From positions 682,001-746,000 of the forward strand of contig JAGPNK010000006.1 in the NCBI GenBank assembly GCA_020746835.1: a stretch of DNA of 64,000 bases, read 5' to 3'. This DNA is from Stachybotrys elegans. Lineage: Eukaryota; Ascomycota; Sordariomycetes; Hypocreales; Stachybotryaceae. The first letter of the stretch is position 1; each line of letters opens with the position of its first letter. The position numbers were made by a program, and so were the translations under genes. A model generated the notes under the pieces. That model was not told the origin of the DNA. It was given only the letters and a program-made list of their open reading frames with translations, and ran no database searches. Of this stretch, positions 36,901 through 51,848 are shown piece after piece.

Positions 36901-37775
36901 CAAGCCTCTTTGAATGTCCCCCATGGGAAACACGGCACGGCAGATACATGCTGTACCACGGATATAGTCGCAAGCCCCATGGTCCTAGTGTCTCGGGCTA
37001 CCGCATGGGCCACCGCTCCGGGGAGAGGAAAGAAAGTCAGCCCAGGAGGTTCCACACGGAGCTGGAGCTCGAGTGTTTCCTTTCCACGCCCCCCCCGGCC
37101 AGACCATGGTTCAAGGCTGCTATACTCAGCTCTCTGTATGAACTCGCGGGCAGCAAGGCCTCACACCCCAAGCACCCTTGCCCCAAGATTTGTCAATCAG
37201 TCGCCGTGGGGTTTCACACTGAAGCAGACCGTCTCCCCTTTTGGCACATATCGACGGCCAGGCTATCGTGGTGCTGGGCGAATCGCATCTCGGACCAGGG
37301 AGCTGCTCACAGACACTTTGGGACGGCTGCAAGGTCTTAACATATGCGAGCCAAGAATATGATACATGAAGAAGATGGTTCCTCATGCTTCGTTGTTTCC
37401 CTTCGTCTTGTCTTCCCTTCTTCCATCTTCACTTCTTGGCGACGGGCTGGATCCTCGTTATACTGTTTCTTTGGATTCTATTTTTCCCTTTTCCCTTGTC
37501 ATTTTCATTTCTCAACTTCATCTCTTCTTTTTCATCTTGTTTGTTTTTGTCTCATTTCTATTTTCGTTACGTTTGTCTTGGCTTGTCTTCTCTTCTCGAA
37601 GTTGCCGGCCATCTTCATACCGTTCCTCTGATCTTTCAACTTTTCCATTTTCTTCCTTCTTCGGTGGTTGATGGCTGTTTAAGTGACGACACACACACAC
37701 CCTTCCATCTTCACCTCCCCTCTCCCTCTACTTCTCTTTTGTCCCTTCATCCTATTCTTCTTCTACAAGTATACA
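33987..37775. other. 3.8-kb gene-poor intergenic region
   Basis: No reading frame here shows family similarity, coherent codon use or convincing splice structure; all are short and overlap on both strands. The first part is AT-rich 3' sequence of the GH3 gene. AGGTAGG-type repeats occur near 34950. From about 37380 to 37775 the plus strand is strongly pyrimidine-rich, consistent with the leader of the ZIP transporter gene. A noncoding RNA or decayed gene cannot be excluded. Confidence 0.5.
37385..37775 (+). promoter_or_regulatory. Pyrimidine-rich promoter/leader of ZIP gene
   Basis: About 390 bp rich in T and C directly before the ZIP transporter start, typical of highly expressed filamentous-fungal promoters and leaders. 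Confidence 0.5.
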
Positions 37776-39385
37776 ATGGCCGGTTTTCGCCATATGATGC
37801 TGAAGAGGCAGGAGCAGGCCAAGCCCGTTTGCGGCGGTGGCAACGAGGCCGGCGCTGATGATTATGATCTTCCTCTTCACATTGCGGCTGTTTGTATGTC
37901 GTCCCATAGCAGATTTCGTGTTCTTCCAAAACTAACTATATCATAGTCATTGTTATGCTGGCGTCTATCCTTGGTACGGTTTCTCTCAGCCCCAAGAAGA
38001 TGAACATCAACTGATCTTTTAGGTGCTGGATTCCCCGTGGTGGCTAGGAAATTGCCAGGCCTGCATATCAACCCCAAAGTCTTCTTTGCTTGCAAGCACT
38101 TTGGTACCGGCGTTTTGGTGGCCACGGCCTTTGTTCATGTGAGATACAAAATGCGCGGCAACACGACGGACGTTGGCTGACATTTGCAGCTTCTTCCAAC
38201 AGCCTTTGCAAGTCTTACGGATCCCTGTCTTCCCGACCTCTTCACCGAGCAGTATCCCGCTATGCCCGGTGTCATCATGATGGGCTCCATGTTCTGCCTC
38301 TTCGTCATCGAAATGTACCTCAACGCCAAGACGGGCGGCCACTCTCACGGAGGTCCCATGGGTACCGAGTTCACTGGTGGCCAGGCCAACCACGGCCACG
38401 GTCACGGCCACGCCCATGCCCATGCCCACGCCGCTCCCCCTCCCCGACCCCCGCGCCCCTACGAGGAGAGCATCGACTTCGATATGGAGGACGAGATCGC
38501 CATGGAGAAGAAGATGCTGCAGCGCATGTACGAAGCCCAGAACAAGACCCAGAACCCCTACGCCGATGGCGACGACCCTTCTCTGTCCCAGATGCCCGCC
38601 TGGTTCGTCGTCTTCTACGAGCAGTACGTCCGCCAGCGAATGGAGCTCATCGAAATGATCAAGTCTGTCCGACCTCGTCTCGTCCCCGCCCCGGCCTATG
38701 AAGTCAAGGGCGACGTCGTCATTTCTGAGAAGGACATCGAGGCCTCGAGCAAGTACATCGACTCCAATGGAAACGCCGTCGATGAGCAGACCTACAAGCG
38801 AATGTCCATGAACATCACCCTCCTCGAGGGCGGTATCCTCTTCCACTCTGTCTTCGTCGGCATGACCATCTCCATCACTTCGGAGGGCTTCATCATTCTC
38901 CTCATCGCCATCGTTTTCCACCAGATGTTCGAGGGTCTCGGTCTCGGTGCCCGTATCGCTGAGGTTCCCTACGCCAAGGGCAGCATCCGCCCCTGGGCTC
39001 TCGTCGTCGCCTTCGGTACCACCGCCCCCATCGGCCAGGCCATCGGTCTCATTACCCGAACTAGCTACGACCCCAACAGCGCCTTTGGTCTCATCATAGT
39101 GGGAGTGTTCAACGCAATGTAAGTTCATCGCCACCAGTATCGCCTCGCGACCGAGACTGACCATCAACAGCTCATCTGGTCTTCTTATCTACGCTGCTCT
39201 CGTTGATCTGCTTGCCGAGGACTTCCTCTCTGAGGAGGCCCAGCTGGCGATGAAGAACAAGGACCGCATCCAAGCTTTCTCCTGGGTCCTTGCCGGAGGT
39301 GCGTCTTGCCACCAAGCCCCCCCTCGTCTTTCTTTGCTGACCCTTTATAGCTGCTGGCATGTCCATCGTCGGCGCCTTCGCTTAG
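37776..39385 (+). CDS. ZIP-family zinc/iron transporter
   Basis: Membrane importer of Zn(II) or a related divalent metal, 450 residues. Six exons: 37776-37893, 37947-37973, 38023-38138, 38190-39118, 39171-39298 and 39351-39385; every phase closes. Exon 2 is only 27 nt and encodes the core of the first membrane helix (FIVMLASILG). The ZIP core is clear: FACKHFGTGVLVATAFVHLLPTA in helix 2, a long cytosolic loop with a His-rich stretch (HGHGHGHAHAHAH) between helices 3 and 4, HSVFVGMTI in helix 4 and HQMFEGLGLG in helix 5, whose His and Glu residues form the metal site. Eight helices are expected. Compared with yeast Zrt1/Zrt2 the His loop is typical; metal specificity and location (plasma membrane or vacuole) cannot be read from the sequence. 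Confidence 0.93.
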
Positions 39386-41002
39386 GCTGCACGGGCAACC
39401 CCTCCGAGGTTATGACATGTTATTGCTACTACTACTATTATTATTATTTATTTATGTAACTACCCCGACAGTCCTTACCGCGCGAGCCTCCAAAATTCCT
39501 CTGAGAGGCGGGAAAGAAAAGCCATTACAGTCGTTACCTCTCGTACAAACCACTAGAAAACAGCCAGGGGCGCTTTTCTATACGTCGGATCGGGAGAAGA
39601 CGCGAAAGGGAGTGGCTGCTAGGCCACGTTTCTCCCCGGCGGCTTTAGAAAAGACGAATAACCATCTCGGCCTTGTCCAATGGTCCTAATGAAGCGGGTG
39701 CACTCGCGCCAGCAACAGCACCCTGGGCATGCCGGGATGCCGGCGTCCTTTGGAAGAGGGAGTGGGATGTAATGCCGCCCAACAGGCGAGCAAGGAGCGC
39801 GCGAGGCCCCCAGAGAATGGGGGAAAGCCCATCCATAGGATATGGCGGCTATTATGATGAACGAAATCAAAAAGCAAAACTAGAGTCTAGGTTACTTGAA
39901 TGAAACGCTTTACTCCTTTCTATGGGTGGTCCGGCATCCCTGGCATACGACATTACCACGTCTCTTGTTTGCGGCTGAATTGCGAATCTTGAATGAAGTG
40001 ACCCTGACCAATGTCTGGGGGAAATATCAGATGCCCAGAGCAGCACCTCTGGCCCGCCGGTTCATCGGATTCTTCGGCCTAGCGCAACACCAGAGTGCTT
40101 GATTATGCAGAGGGCCGGATATGTTGCGAACCGGTCGTGTGTGCGTCCGCGCCCATTCCTAGAGAGGCACGCGGCGTTCGCATTGACCATGAGATTCATC
40201 CGATGTTGATCGATGTGTCAGCCGGGACTGGGTGTTGCAGGTGGAGGCTCCGTGCTGTCGCAAGTCTGTCGCCAGATGGCTTGTTTTCTGTAACATGAGG
40301 CGACCAATCGTGTGCGCTCGACACTTAGAGGCATGAAGAGACAGGTGAGTAGCATCGGGATCTTCTCCCTCGCAATGAATCGTGCTATTAAAAGGCGGTT
40401 GTGAGTAAGTATGCGGTACAAGTTTGGCGCCCAGCGCTCGAAGTTCCAATCTGGATGGCACGAGGCGACTCTGAGGAGCCCATTCGTCGCGGTAGCATCA
40501 TTAGCAGCATTGAAAGGTCACAGGAACGAATGTATAAAGGTGAAGTTATGCTAGTGAAGCTGTTTAGAAAGGGACAGGAAGGCGCCAGCGTTCCTTGGAC
40601 CAATTTGGGTAAGTGTGTTGATGCCTGAGGCCTCAGGGCATGAGGCCCGCCCATCTACTACCCGGCACAAGTAGCATCGGGTTTGTGGCGTTGACGTAGT
40701 TGTAGGCATGGCAAAACCCCGGATCGCTTTCCCCACAGCCCACATGCTCATGGCCGCCGGCTCCCCACCATGGATATCCTCGGCTTGGGGGTCAATCGGC
40801 TTTGGCCCACGTTCCAACCGCTCATTGCCGGTCGGTGTATTCCCTTCGACTGGCTTTCCCCTTCTTGTCACATGCACCTGTCATTGACTTGGTGAAAGAA
40901 GCACACGGCGAAGCGACAGACTACCATTCTGCAAGCCCATTTCCTTCCCTCGTACCGTAATTGTTTTTTCTCCTCTTCGGTCGTGATAGCAACACAGTCG
41001 CC
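39386..41002. other. Intergenic between ZIP and acyl-CoA dehydrogenase genes
   Basis: 1.6 kb containing the ZIP 3' end, which begins with a TAC/TAT triplet-rich stretch near 39421-39455, and the dehydrogenase promoter. Nothing else supportable is seen. Confidence 0.5.
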
Positions 41003-42443
41003 ATGTCGTCCTTCGCGCGGCTAATACGTCCCGCCCTGGGCGGCGGACGAAGCATCGCCCGGAGCGTATCGCGAAACGGCATCCCTAGAGCATCACTCGG
41101 CGCCAGCATGTAAGGAACCAGCACCTACCCCCCTCCTCCTCCCAGCGCATTGACATGAACTGCGAAAAAGCACCCGCCCGCTATCCACGACGGCAGCCCG
41201 CCGCTTCGACATGACCGAGATCCCCCCCACGCCCATCAGCCACCTGTCCGAGGTCGAGACGGCCATGGCCGAGACCGTGTCCAAGTTCGCCAACGACGTG
41301 ATCCTGCCCAAGGTGCGCGACATGGACGAGGCCGAGGCCATGGACCCGGCCGTCGTGGAGCAGCTCTTCGAGCAGGGCCTCATGGGCGTCGAGATCCCCG
41401 AGGAGTACGGCGGCGCCGGCATGAACTTCACCGCCGCCATCGTCGGCATCGAGGAGCTCGCCCGCGTCGACCCCAGCGTCAGCGTCCTCGTCGACGTGCA
41501 CAACACGCTCTGCAACACGGCCGTCATCAAGTGGGGCTCCGACGCCCTCAAGACCAAGTGGCTGCCGCGCCTCGCCACCGACACCGTCGCCTCCTTCTGC
41601 CTTTCCGAGCCCGTCTCCGGCTCCGACGCCTTCGCCATGGCCACAAAGGCCACCGAGACGAGCGACGGCTTCGTCATCTCGGGCAGCAAGATGTGGATCA
41701 CAAACTCCATGGAGGCCGGCTTCTTCATCGTCTTCGCCAACCTCGACCCCTCCAAGGGCTACCGCGGCATCTCCGCCTTCGTCGTCGACAAGGACACCCC
41801 CGGCTTCTCCATCGCCAAGAAGGAGAAGAAGCTGGGCATCCGCGCCAGCAGCACCTGCGTCCTCAACTTTGACGACGTCCACATCCCCAAGGAGAACCTC
41901 CTCGGCGAGCGCGGCCAGGGCTACAAGTACGCCATTGGCATCCTCAACGAGGGCCGCATCGGCATCGCCGCCCAGATGACGGGGCTGGCCCTCGGCGCCT
42001 TCGAGAACGCCGTGCGCTACGTCTGGAACGACCGCAAGCAGTTCGGCACCCTCGTCGGCGAGTTCCAGGGCATGCAGCACCAGATCGCACAGTCCTACAC
42101 CGAGATCGCCGCCGCCCGCGCCCTCGTCTACAACGCCGCCCGCAAGAAGGAGGCTGGCGAGGACTTTGTCAAGGACGCCGCCATGGCCAAGCTGTACGCT
42201 TCCCAGGTCGCTGGCCGTGTCAGCGGCCTCGCTGTTGAGTGGATGGGCGGCATGGGCTTCGTCCGCGAGGGTCTGGCTGAGAAGTTCTGGCGTGATAGCA
42301 AGATTGGTGCCATCTACGAGGGCACGAGCAATATCCAGTATGCATTCCGTTCCTGATGAGATGCTAGAAAGAATGATGCTGACAACTTATTTACTAGACT
42401 GAACACGATCGCAAAGCTGCTGCAGAAGGAGTACACCGCCTAA
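41003..42443 (+). CDS. Mitochondrial short/branched-chain acyl-CoA dehydrogenase
   Basis: FAD enzyme that dehydrogenates short or branched-chain acyl-CoA at the alpha-beta position, in branched amino-acid or fatty-acid breakdown. Exons 41003-41109, 41171-42337 and 42398-42443 give 439 residues. The N-terminal ~50 residues are Arg/Ser-rich and acid-poor, with RPLSTTAARRF, a mitochondrial presequence split by the first intron. The core shows GVEIPEEYGGAGMNF, CLSEPVSGSDAF and KMWITNSMEAG (FAD and substrate contacts), RKQFG, and the catalytic Glu in IYEGTSNIQ. The last intron interrupts that motif and exon 3 adds LNTIAKLLQKEYTA, as in ACADSB-type enzymes. Codon use is strongly GC-ending, suggesting high expression. 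Substrate range is inferred from family similarity only. Confidence 0.94.
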
Positions 42444-42909
42444 TCAGACCTCGCAGAGCCATGGTTACGAACTAGGTCCTAGATTTTACTGTAAGACTAT
42501 TTTATGATGCCATAAAATAAAAGAATCACTACATGATCAATCACCCATCGCATGCTATAATAGCCAATAATTCGCGTACGCAATGTGTTCGCTGATCGGG
42601 CTAAATTTCTATTAGATAGGCATGCTATTTCTCACGCTATTCATCGTCGCTGGTTGGTATCACATCAGTGTTGCTGCTAGGCCCTTGCGTTGGATTCCAA
42701 ATAAAGCCTGCCTCGTTTGCATAGATTCCCAAAACTGGCTCAATCCCAAAGCCGGCAAGCACTCGACCTAATCCAGGCGTCAATCGTCCCAAAGACATTC
42801 GACCTCGTAGTTTCTGGAATATTCATTGCCCATGGCACGGACATAACCCCTTCATTATCATCCAGCAGCGCGGTATCATAATCCCCACGACGAATGATTC
42901 TTAGATTGT
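42444..42909. other. Intergenic between convergent dehydrogenase and pkc1 genes
   Basis: Shared 3' region of 466 bp, AT-rich. AATAAA at 42516-42521 could end the dehydrogenase transcript. No gene is seen. Confidence 0.55.
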
Positions 42910-46750
<3,841 letters not shown>

Positions 46751-48738
46751 GATGGCGGTTGGGCGCGTTGCGTACGCGCAAGACGATCAGTGATGAGAAG
46801 AACGGCGAGGGGTAGCTTGAGGGGGAAGGGGGGGGGTCAAAGAAACCCGGCTCCCAGAAGCTCGAAGAGAGAAGAGGGGGAGGGGGTTGATAAAATGGAA
46901 AAGAGGGAGAAAAACGCCACAATGCGAGCGGCAGGTGTAAAGTATGCAAGTAGTAGCGATGCCTAAAAAAAAAAAAGGTGCAGTCTCGAAGGCCGGGAGA
47001 GACGGGGTCGCTTGCTCTCCTCTCCAGCACAGAGGGCGTATCTCGTGGGTCGGTGGTAAAATGATGAATGCAAATGGTGAATGGAAATGGCAAATGGTGA
47101 GAGGTTAGAATGTCGGGTGCGTCTGTGTCGTGCCAGAGTGGGGTTTGCGCTGCCCGCCCGCTCCGCTAGGCAGAGGTACTTACCTCGCAGAGCTACTACT
47201 TGCAGCAAGCAAAGGCAAAAGGGAAAGTGGGCTTTGCAGGTCCAGTGCTTCCTGTTTCCTGCCGTTGCGATGTCGTCAGTGATAACCTGACCTGAGGGAG
47301 GTGTTAGGCGGGGAAAACCAGCCCTTTTGGCGGGGGTATTCTGAGCGTTTGGGGCGCTGTGGGTGGTTCACGGGCGGGCTGCTGTTGGCTACAATCACGG
47401 TACTTGTGGGCGCGCTATCTAGACGCTGTTGGCCGCCTGCCGTGCACTGCCGAACGAGGTACTCGGCAGCCGAGAGCATGTACCTGGCCGCGCACGTCCA
47501 CCCATCAACTAACTTGCTTAGGACGTCCTACCTACCTCCTTAGAACCTCCTCAAGACGACGACGACCTTGGTATTCGCAACTCGAGTCAGAAAGCCATAG
47601 TGCACGCAGCTAGGACTCGCAAAGGCCCAATTCAGCCGGGAGAAGCGCAACCGCCGAGAATACGAGCGGCGTATGGATTTGTGTTCTGTAGCGACGCATG
47701 ATTGCCTACTACCCATCTATCCATATGCTGGGCTGAGTTCGTTGCCGGTGAGTAATCCCGTAGGACTTTTGCGGGACGCTCAATCATCAAAGTCCTAGAC
47801 CATGCCCGACATGGCCTCCTTTCTGACACATTTCTCGGAACCTATGCATCTTGGAACAGGGCCAACGTCTGGTGCCATGCACTGAGCCTTGGGCAGCAAT
47901 TCACTCAGCTGCGTCGGCTGTTGCTTGGGCCAGCCATGTCCATCATATTTCCCAGCATGCAAATCTTCCTTGTTTTTATAGACTAGAACCCTCCACTTTC
48001 GCTTATCGTCTCAACATCGAACCTCGACGTTTGCAGGGCTGTGAACACACTACATACATAGACCTGCTAGCCGCATCTAAACTTGTTGCAACTTATTGCG
48101 AAGTTGCATTGAGCCTTGCACGAACGACCTCGCTCACTATGGATGTCAATTCGCTTGCGTCGACGGGATTTAGTAAACAGCTGCATCTTGAATCTCGACC
48201 CACGTGGATGTGATTGATGGTTCCATCGCGAGAAACCCTGGTCACTTAAGGCATACCTAACTACATCATTTGGGTGATTATGATTGAGATGATTGAGATG
48301 ATTGTATACTCCGTCGCCTCCCCGACCATATATTCCATGTCACAGAGTAAAGGCCTTGCTCATTTCTCCGCCAATTAGCACGTGTTGGAAGCAAGCAGAG
48401 GCTAGGTTGCAAGGAGACGTCCGCTCTAGCATTGCGACTTCAAATCAATAGTTCCTTCCTGTGATATGTGCGTATTGTTGAGATTTCGTGTTTGTAGCAT
48501 TAGAGTGATGCTTGCATAGACTCGCGTAGGACTTTGCTATCTCGCAGTTCGGACCGTCTCTACGCCCATACAGAACGCTGACCACCACCCGTCATCTCAG
48601 TCATGGGGCCATTGATGATCATCGTCTATTTTCGATAGCCAAGCATCGTTCTAGAAGATCTGATCCTCCACATTAATGTACACCGTTATCATACATGATA
48701 TCACAAAATTAGTACACTTTGGTCTGTTGACTCTGATG
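46751..48738. other. Intergenic between pkc1 and she9
   Basis: 2.0 kb. The part next to pkc1 (46800-46990) is purine-rich on the plus strand, so CT-rich in the pkc1 leader, with an A11-12 run near 46966. The rest, up to the she9 stop, shows no supportable gene; short GATTGAGAT direct repeats occur near 48280-48300. Confidence 0.5.
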
Positions 48739-49959
48739 TTAGGACTTTGCCCCAGAGAGCAGCAGCGCGACGCTACCCGCGACCGTAGCTCCAGCGACAA
48801 CACCCTCAAGGACCAGTATCGAGGCGTCCTTCATGCGCATGTCCACAGTCCTGTTGCTGAAGAGATCCAAGACCGCTTCCCTCATCAGGGATGGATCGGA
48901 AAGAAGCTCCGCCCACGTCTTCTGGGCGGTGGGTGCCGTAGCCGGCTCAGGGCTGAGCACAGGAACTGGAGTCGCCGCCTCGACCACTTCCTCGGGGACC
49001 GGAGACGCCTCCACCTCGCGCTGCTGGGCTGCCTCCTTCTCCGTCTTGACGGCAGCTTGTAGGGCAACGAGCTCGGCGCGAACCTCCTCGAGAAACTGCG
49101 ACTCCTCCTCCACCACGCCCTTGATCAGCCTCTTCCTCTTCCATGGCTCCGCGACGAACTGAAACATGATGAAGAGGACAAAGTTCATGCCCATCAAGCC
49201 CAGCGTGCCCCACGTGCTGGCTCTGCGGATCCTGTCGCTCCATATCTGCTCCTCGTGGTACCGCTTGAGAATGCCCGAGTTGAGCTTCTGGTTCAGCCTC
49301 TGCTCGTCAGCCTCCGACTCGGTAAGCGCCTCCTGCGCCGCGGCGACCTCGCCCTCGAGCTCGTGGTCCGCTCGGTAGAGCTTGGTGAAGCGCTCGAGGT
49401 CGTCGGGGGACCAGGTGTCCTTGCGGGCGAGCAGCGTCGTCACCTCCCGCTGCGTGTTGGCGCGCTTCGTATTGGATGTCTTGTATGCCAGTCGCGCGGC
49501 CCGGACACGGGAATGGGCCTCGGCGAGTGAGACTTCGAGAGCTGCGTTTTCGGCCTTGATGGCCTCGATGCCTGAGTAGCCGGTGACTTCGTTGAGGGCG
49601 TGGCTCGCATGGAGGGCGCGGACTTGGATGTCGTCCATTATCTGGCTAAACTTTTGATTGAATGCGCTTCGCCGCCTCTCCATTGCCGAGGGCAGTTCAT
49701 GTTTAGACGACTGCTGGGGAGCATCTGTCTCTCCATTGTTTGGCTTCGGCTCTGAGGCTGCATTCTCCCGAGGGGTGGTAGACGTCTCGCTTTTCGGTGG
49801 CTGTGTCGAGTAGAATTTGACAGATAGTGTGCGGGCGGCGCATTGTGTTGGGGGCGCCGAGCTGGATAACCGAGGGACAGCTTCTGACCGGCACCAGACC
49901 AGCCTTGTCCTGGCCGGGCCCAGAGCTGTCCGAGCAAGGGATCGAGAAAAGGGCCGCAT
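48739..49959 (-). CDS. she9: Mitochondrial inner-membrane protein She9/Mdm33
   Basis: Inner-membrane protein needed for normal mitochondrial morphology; overexpression of the yeast protein causes inner-membrane fission. Intronless, 406 residues, read from MRPFSRSL at 49959. The Arg-rich N-terminus (about 45 residues, through ARTLSVKFYSTQ) is a mitochondrial presequence. Residues ~95-250 form long coiled coil (QKFSQIMDDIQVRALHASHA... to IWSDRIRRASTWG), then a membrane helix GTLGLMGMNFVLFIMFQFV, the conserved EPWKRKRL, an acidic helical segment, and a second hydrophobic segment at the very C-terminus (VVAGATVAGSVALLLS). This is the two-helix layout of the She9/Mdm33 family, with coiled coils facing the matrix. 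Confidence 0.93.
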   Translation of the reverse strand: MRPFSRSLARTALGPARTRLVWCRSEAVPRLSSSAPPTQCAARTLSVKFYSTQPPKSETSTTPRENAASEPKPNNGETDAPQQSSKHELPSAMERRRSAFNQKFSQIMDDIQVRALHASHALNEVTGYSGIEAIKAENAALEVSLAEAHSRVRAARLAYKTSNTKRANTQREVTTLLARKDTWSPDDLERFTKLYRADHELEGEVAAAQEALTESEADEQRLNQKLNSGILKRYHEEQIWSDRIRRASTWGTLGLMGMNFVLFIMFQFVAEPWKRKRLIKGVVEEESQFLEEVRAELVALQAAVKTEKEAAQQREVEASPVPEEVVEAATPVPVLSPEPATAPTAQKTWAELLSDPSLMREAVLDLFSNRTVDMRMKDASILVLEGVVAGATVAGSVALLLSGAKS

Positions 49960-50813
49960 GCCGAGCACCAACGGGGGCGGGCAAGACAGCCGGACCGGAG
50001 AGATGGCGGCAGGGGCAAGTCAGCGCTGGCGTAGGATGGAACGGATGTCGTTGGACGATGATCCGGCCCCGTGCTTAGATCCAGCCCTCAGACGCGGCTG
50101 GTATTATTTTTCACGGAACCCCGGGCTTCGGATTCTGCCAGGATGGATGGACTGGAAGCCGATGGGTCACTGACCGCCCTGGAACCGCCACCACCGCCCA
50201 CCAAGAACTTGCAGGGCAACAGGGCCTGTGGGCACCCGTGGAACCACTTGGCGCTTGAGACCTTCAGGGGTTTCCAGGGCCCCGTCCAGCTAACGGTAGG
50301 AAAAGACCCTCCAATGACGACATGCGCCGTACAGCCGTGCCTGGTTCTCTGGCCGATGTGCAAACTGAATCGCTTCTTCGACGGGCGTTTTCCCAGTGCG
50401 TCTTTTTTCCCTCGAGATATTTATTGACTTTTTATGAGCTGGCATGCAGAGTAGCGAGTCAATCCAGGTCCGTAGAAGTAGATCTTGCATTTCTTGGCCG
50501 ACGATCTTTGCGTTTGGCGGCAAGAGTCCCGGTTATTCCTGCCGTGGCACGCCTGAATTTTTTACTTCGGAATCCATACCGTAGGATTTTCTGACGTTCT
50601 GCCCCTCCATCGTCTTGACTTGAACCCCTCCAGCTCCATCACTCATCCACGTTGGCGTCAGGCTGTTTTTTTTTTTCTCGGTCAAGATAGATAAGCCACG
50701 TACAGCTTGCAACTTTTCAACCCTTTTCCTTCTCTTCTCATTCTCTTTCTCCCAAAAATATCTCCAGTTTCCTCCATTCCTTTCCTCCAAAAAGCTCCTA
50801 AGAAACCGCCATC
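49960..50813. promoter_or_regulatory. Divergent promoter between she9 and HAD phosphatase gene
   Basis: About 850 bp between divergent genes. The 100 bp before 50814 are strongly CT-rich. No gene is supported. Confidence 0.5.
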
Positions 50814-51691
50814 ATGGGCTCTACCACCGACACCCCCGCGCTCGCGACCAACCCCAAGTTCATCTTCTTTACCGACTTTGACGGCACCGTCACCACCGCT
50901 GATTCTAATGACTACCTGACGGACACGCTGGGCTACGGAATTGAGAAGCGCCGCCAAGGTAACGTCGATGTCCTCGCTGGCACCGTCCACTTCCGCGACT
51001 TCTTCAAGGGCATGATGGACAGCGTCCCCCTGCCTCTGGACCAGTGTGTCGAGATCCTCAAGAAGAACATTGTCCTGGACCCCGGCTTCAAGGAGTTCTA
51101 TGACTGGTCCCAGGAGAACAACATCCCCATTGTCATCCTCAGCGGTGGCATGGAGCCCGTCATCCGAGCCCTGCTAGACGTCCTCCTGGGCCCCAGCTGG
51201 AACATCCAGATTGTCAGCAACAATGTTGGCCCTCGGCCAGGAAGCAAGTCGGTCAACGACGAGAATGGCTGGGAGCTTAAGTTCCACGACGACAGGTACT
51301 TGACACACCTTTCTCTCCAACCCTTGAACCTTGAAACGCAAACTGACTCGTTCCACAGCATCCACGGCCATGACAAGTCCATTGAAATCAGGAAATACTC
51401 TTCCCTACCCAACCGACCAACCATGTTTTACGCTGGAGACGGTGTCTCTGACTTGTCTGCGGCCAAGGAGACGGATCTGCTGTTCGCAAAGGCCGACAAG
51501 GGTAAGTCCTCATTGGCTATTCACTAAGCTATATACCTAGCTGACTCCGGATCTTAGACCTCGTCACGTACTGCGAGATGGAAGGGGTCCCATTTGTCAC
51601 CTTCCGTGACTGGACCACCATCTCTCAGACCGTCAAGGACATTGTCGCTGGAAAGACTAATGTCAAGGAGGCTGCCAAGGGACGCATCTGA
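50814..51691 (+). CDS. HAD-superfamily phosphatase, phosphoserine-phosphatase-like
   Basis: Small cytosolic phosphatase of the HAD-IB type. Exons 50814-51295, 51359-51501 and 51558-51691 give 252 residues. HAD motifs: FTDFDGTVT near residue 21 (the first Asp is the phosphoryl-accepting nucleophile, the second the acid/base), VILSGG as motif II, a basic region with KSIEIRK that should hold the motif III Lys, and MFYAGDGVSDLSAAKE as motif IV Mg2+ site. The cap region between motifs I and II is that of phosphoserine-phosphatase and DK-MTP-1-P-phosphatase relatives. Substrate is not determinable: similar fungal proteins have been described with varied phosphomonoester activity. The gene lies between she9 (divergent) and an MFS permease (convergent, 157 bp). 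Confidence 0.9.
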
Positions 51692-51848
51692 GCGCGTTAT
51701 GACTTATGATATCACAAACATTCTTACCCTTTCACCGTCGCATATAGAGAACTCATGAGATAGAGATACAATATTTGATAGAGTGGCGATACAACAGAAC
51801 AAATATTATTCCATCAGGCCAAGTTTCATGTCGAGCCATTCTATTCCT

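Noticed and set aside
34000..37700. Several 100-150-residue frames as candidate small genes
   Set aside because: They overlap on both strands, lack good start context and show low-complexity translations from CT-rich DNA.
38019..39167. 382-residue open frame on the minus strand
   Set aside because: Antisense to the ZIP transporter exons; its composition mirrors the His-rich and Gly-rich coding strand.
41181..42080. 299-residue open frame on the minus strand
   Set aside because: Antisense shadow of the GC-rich acyl-CoA dehydrogenase.
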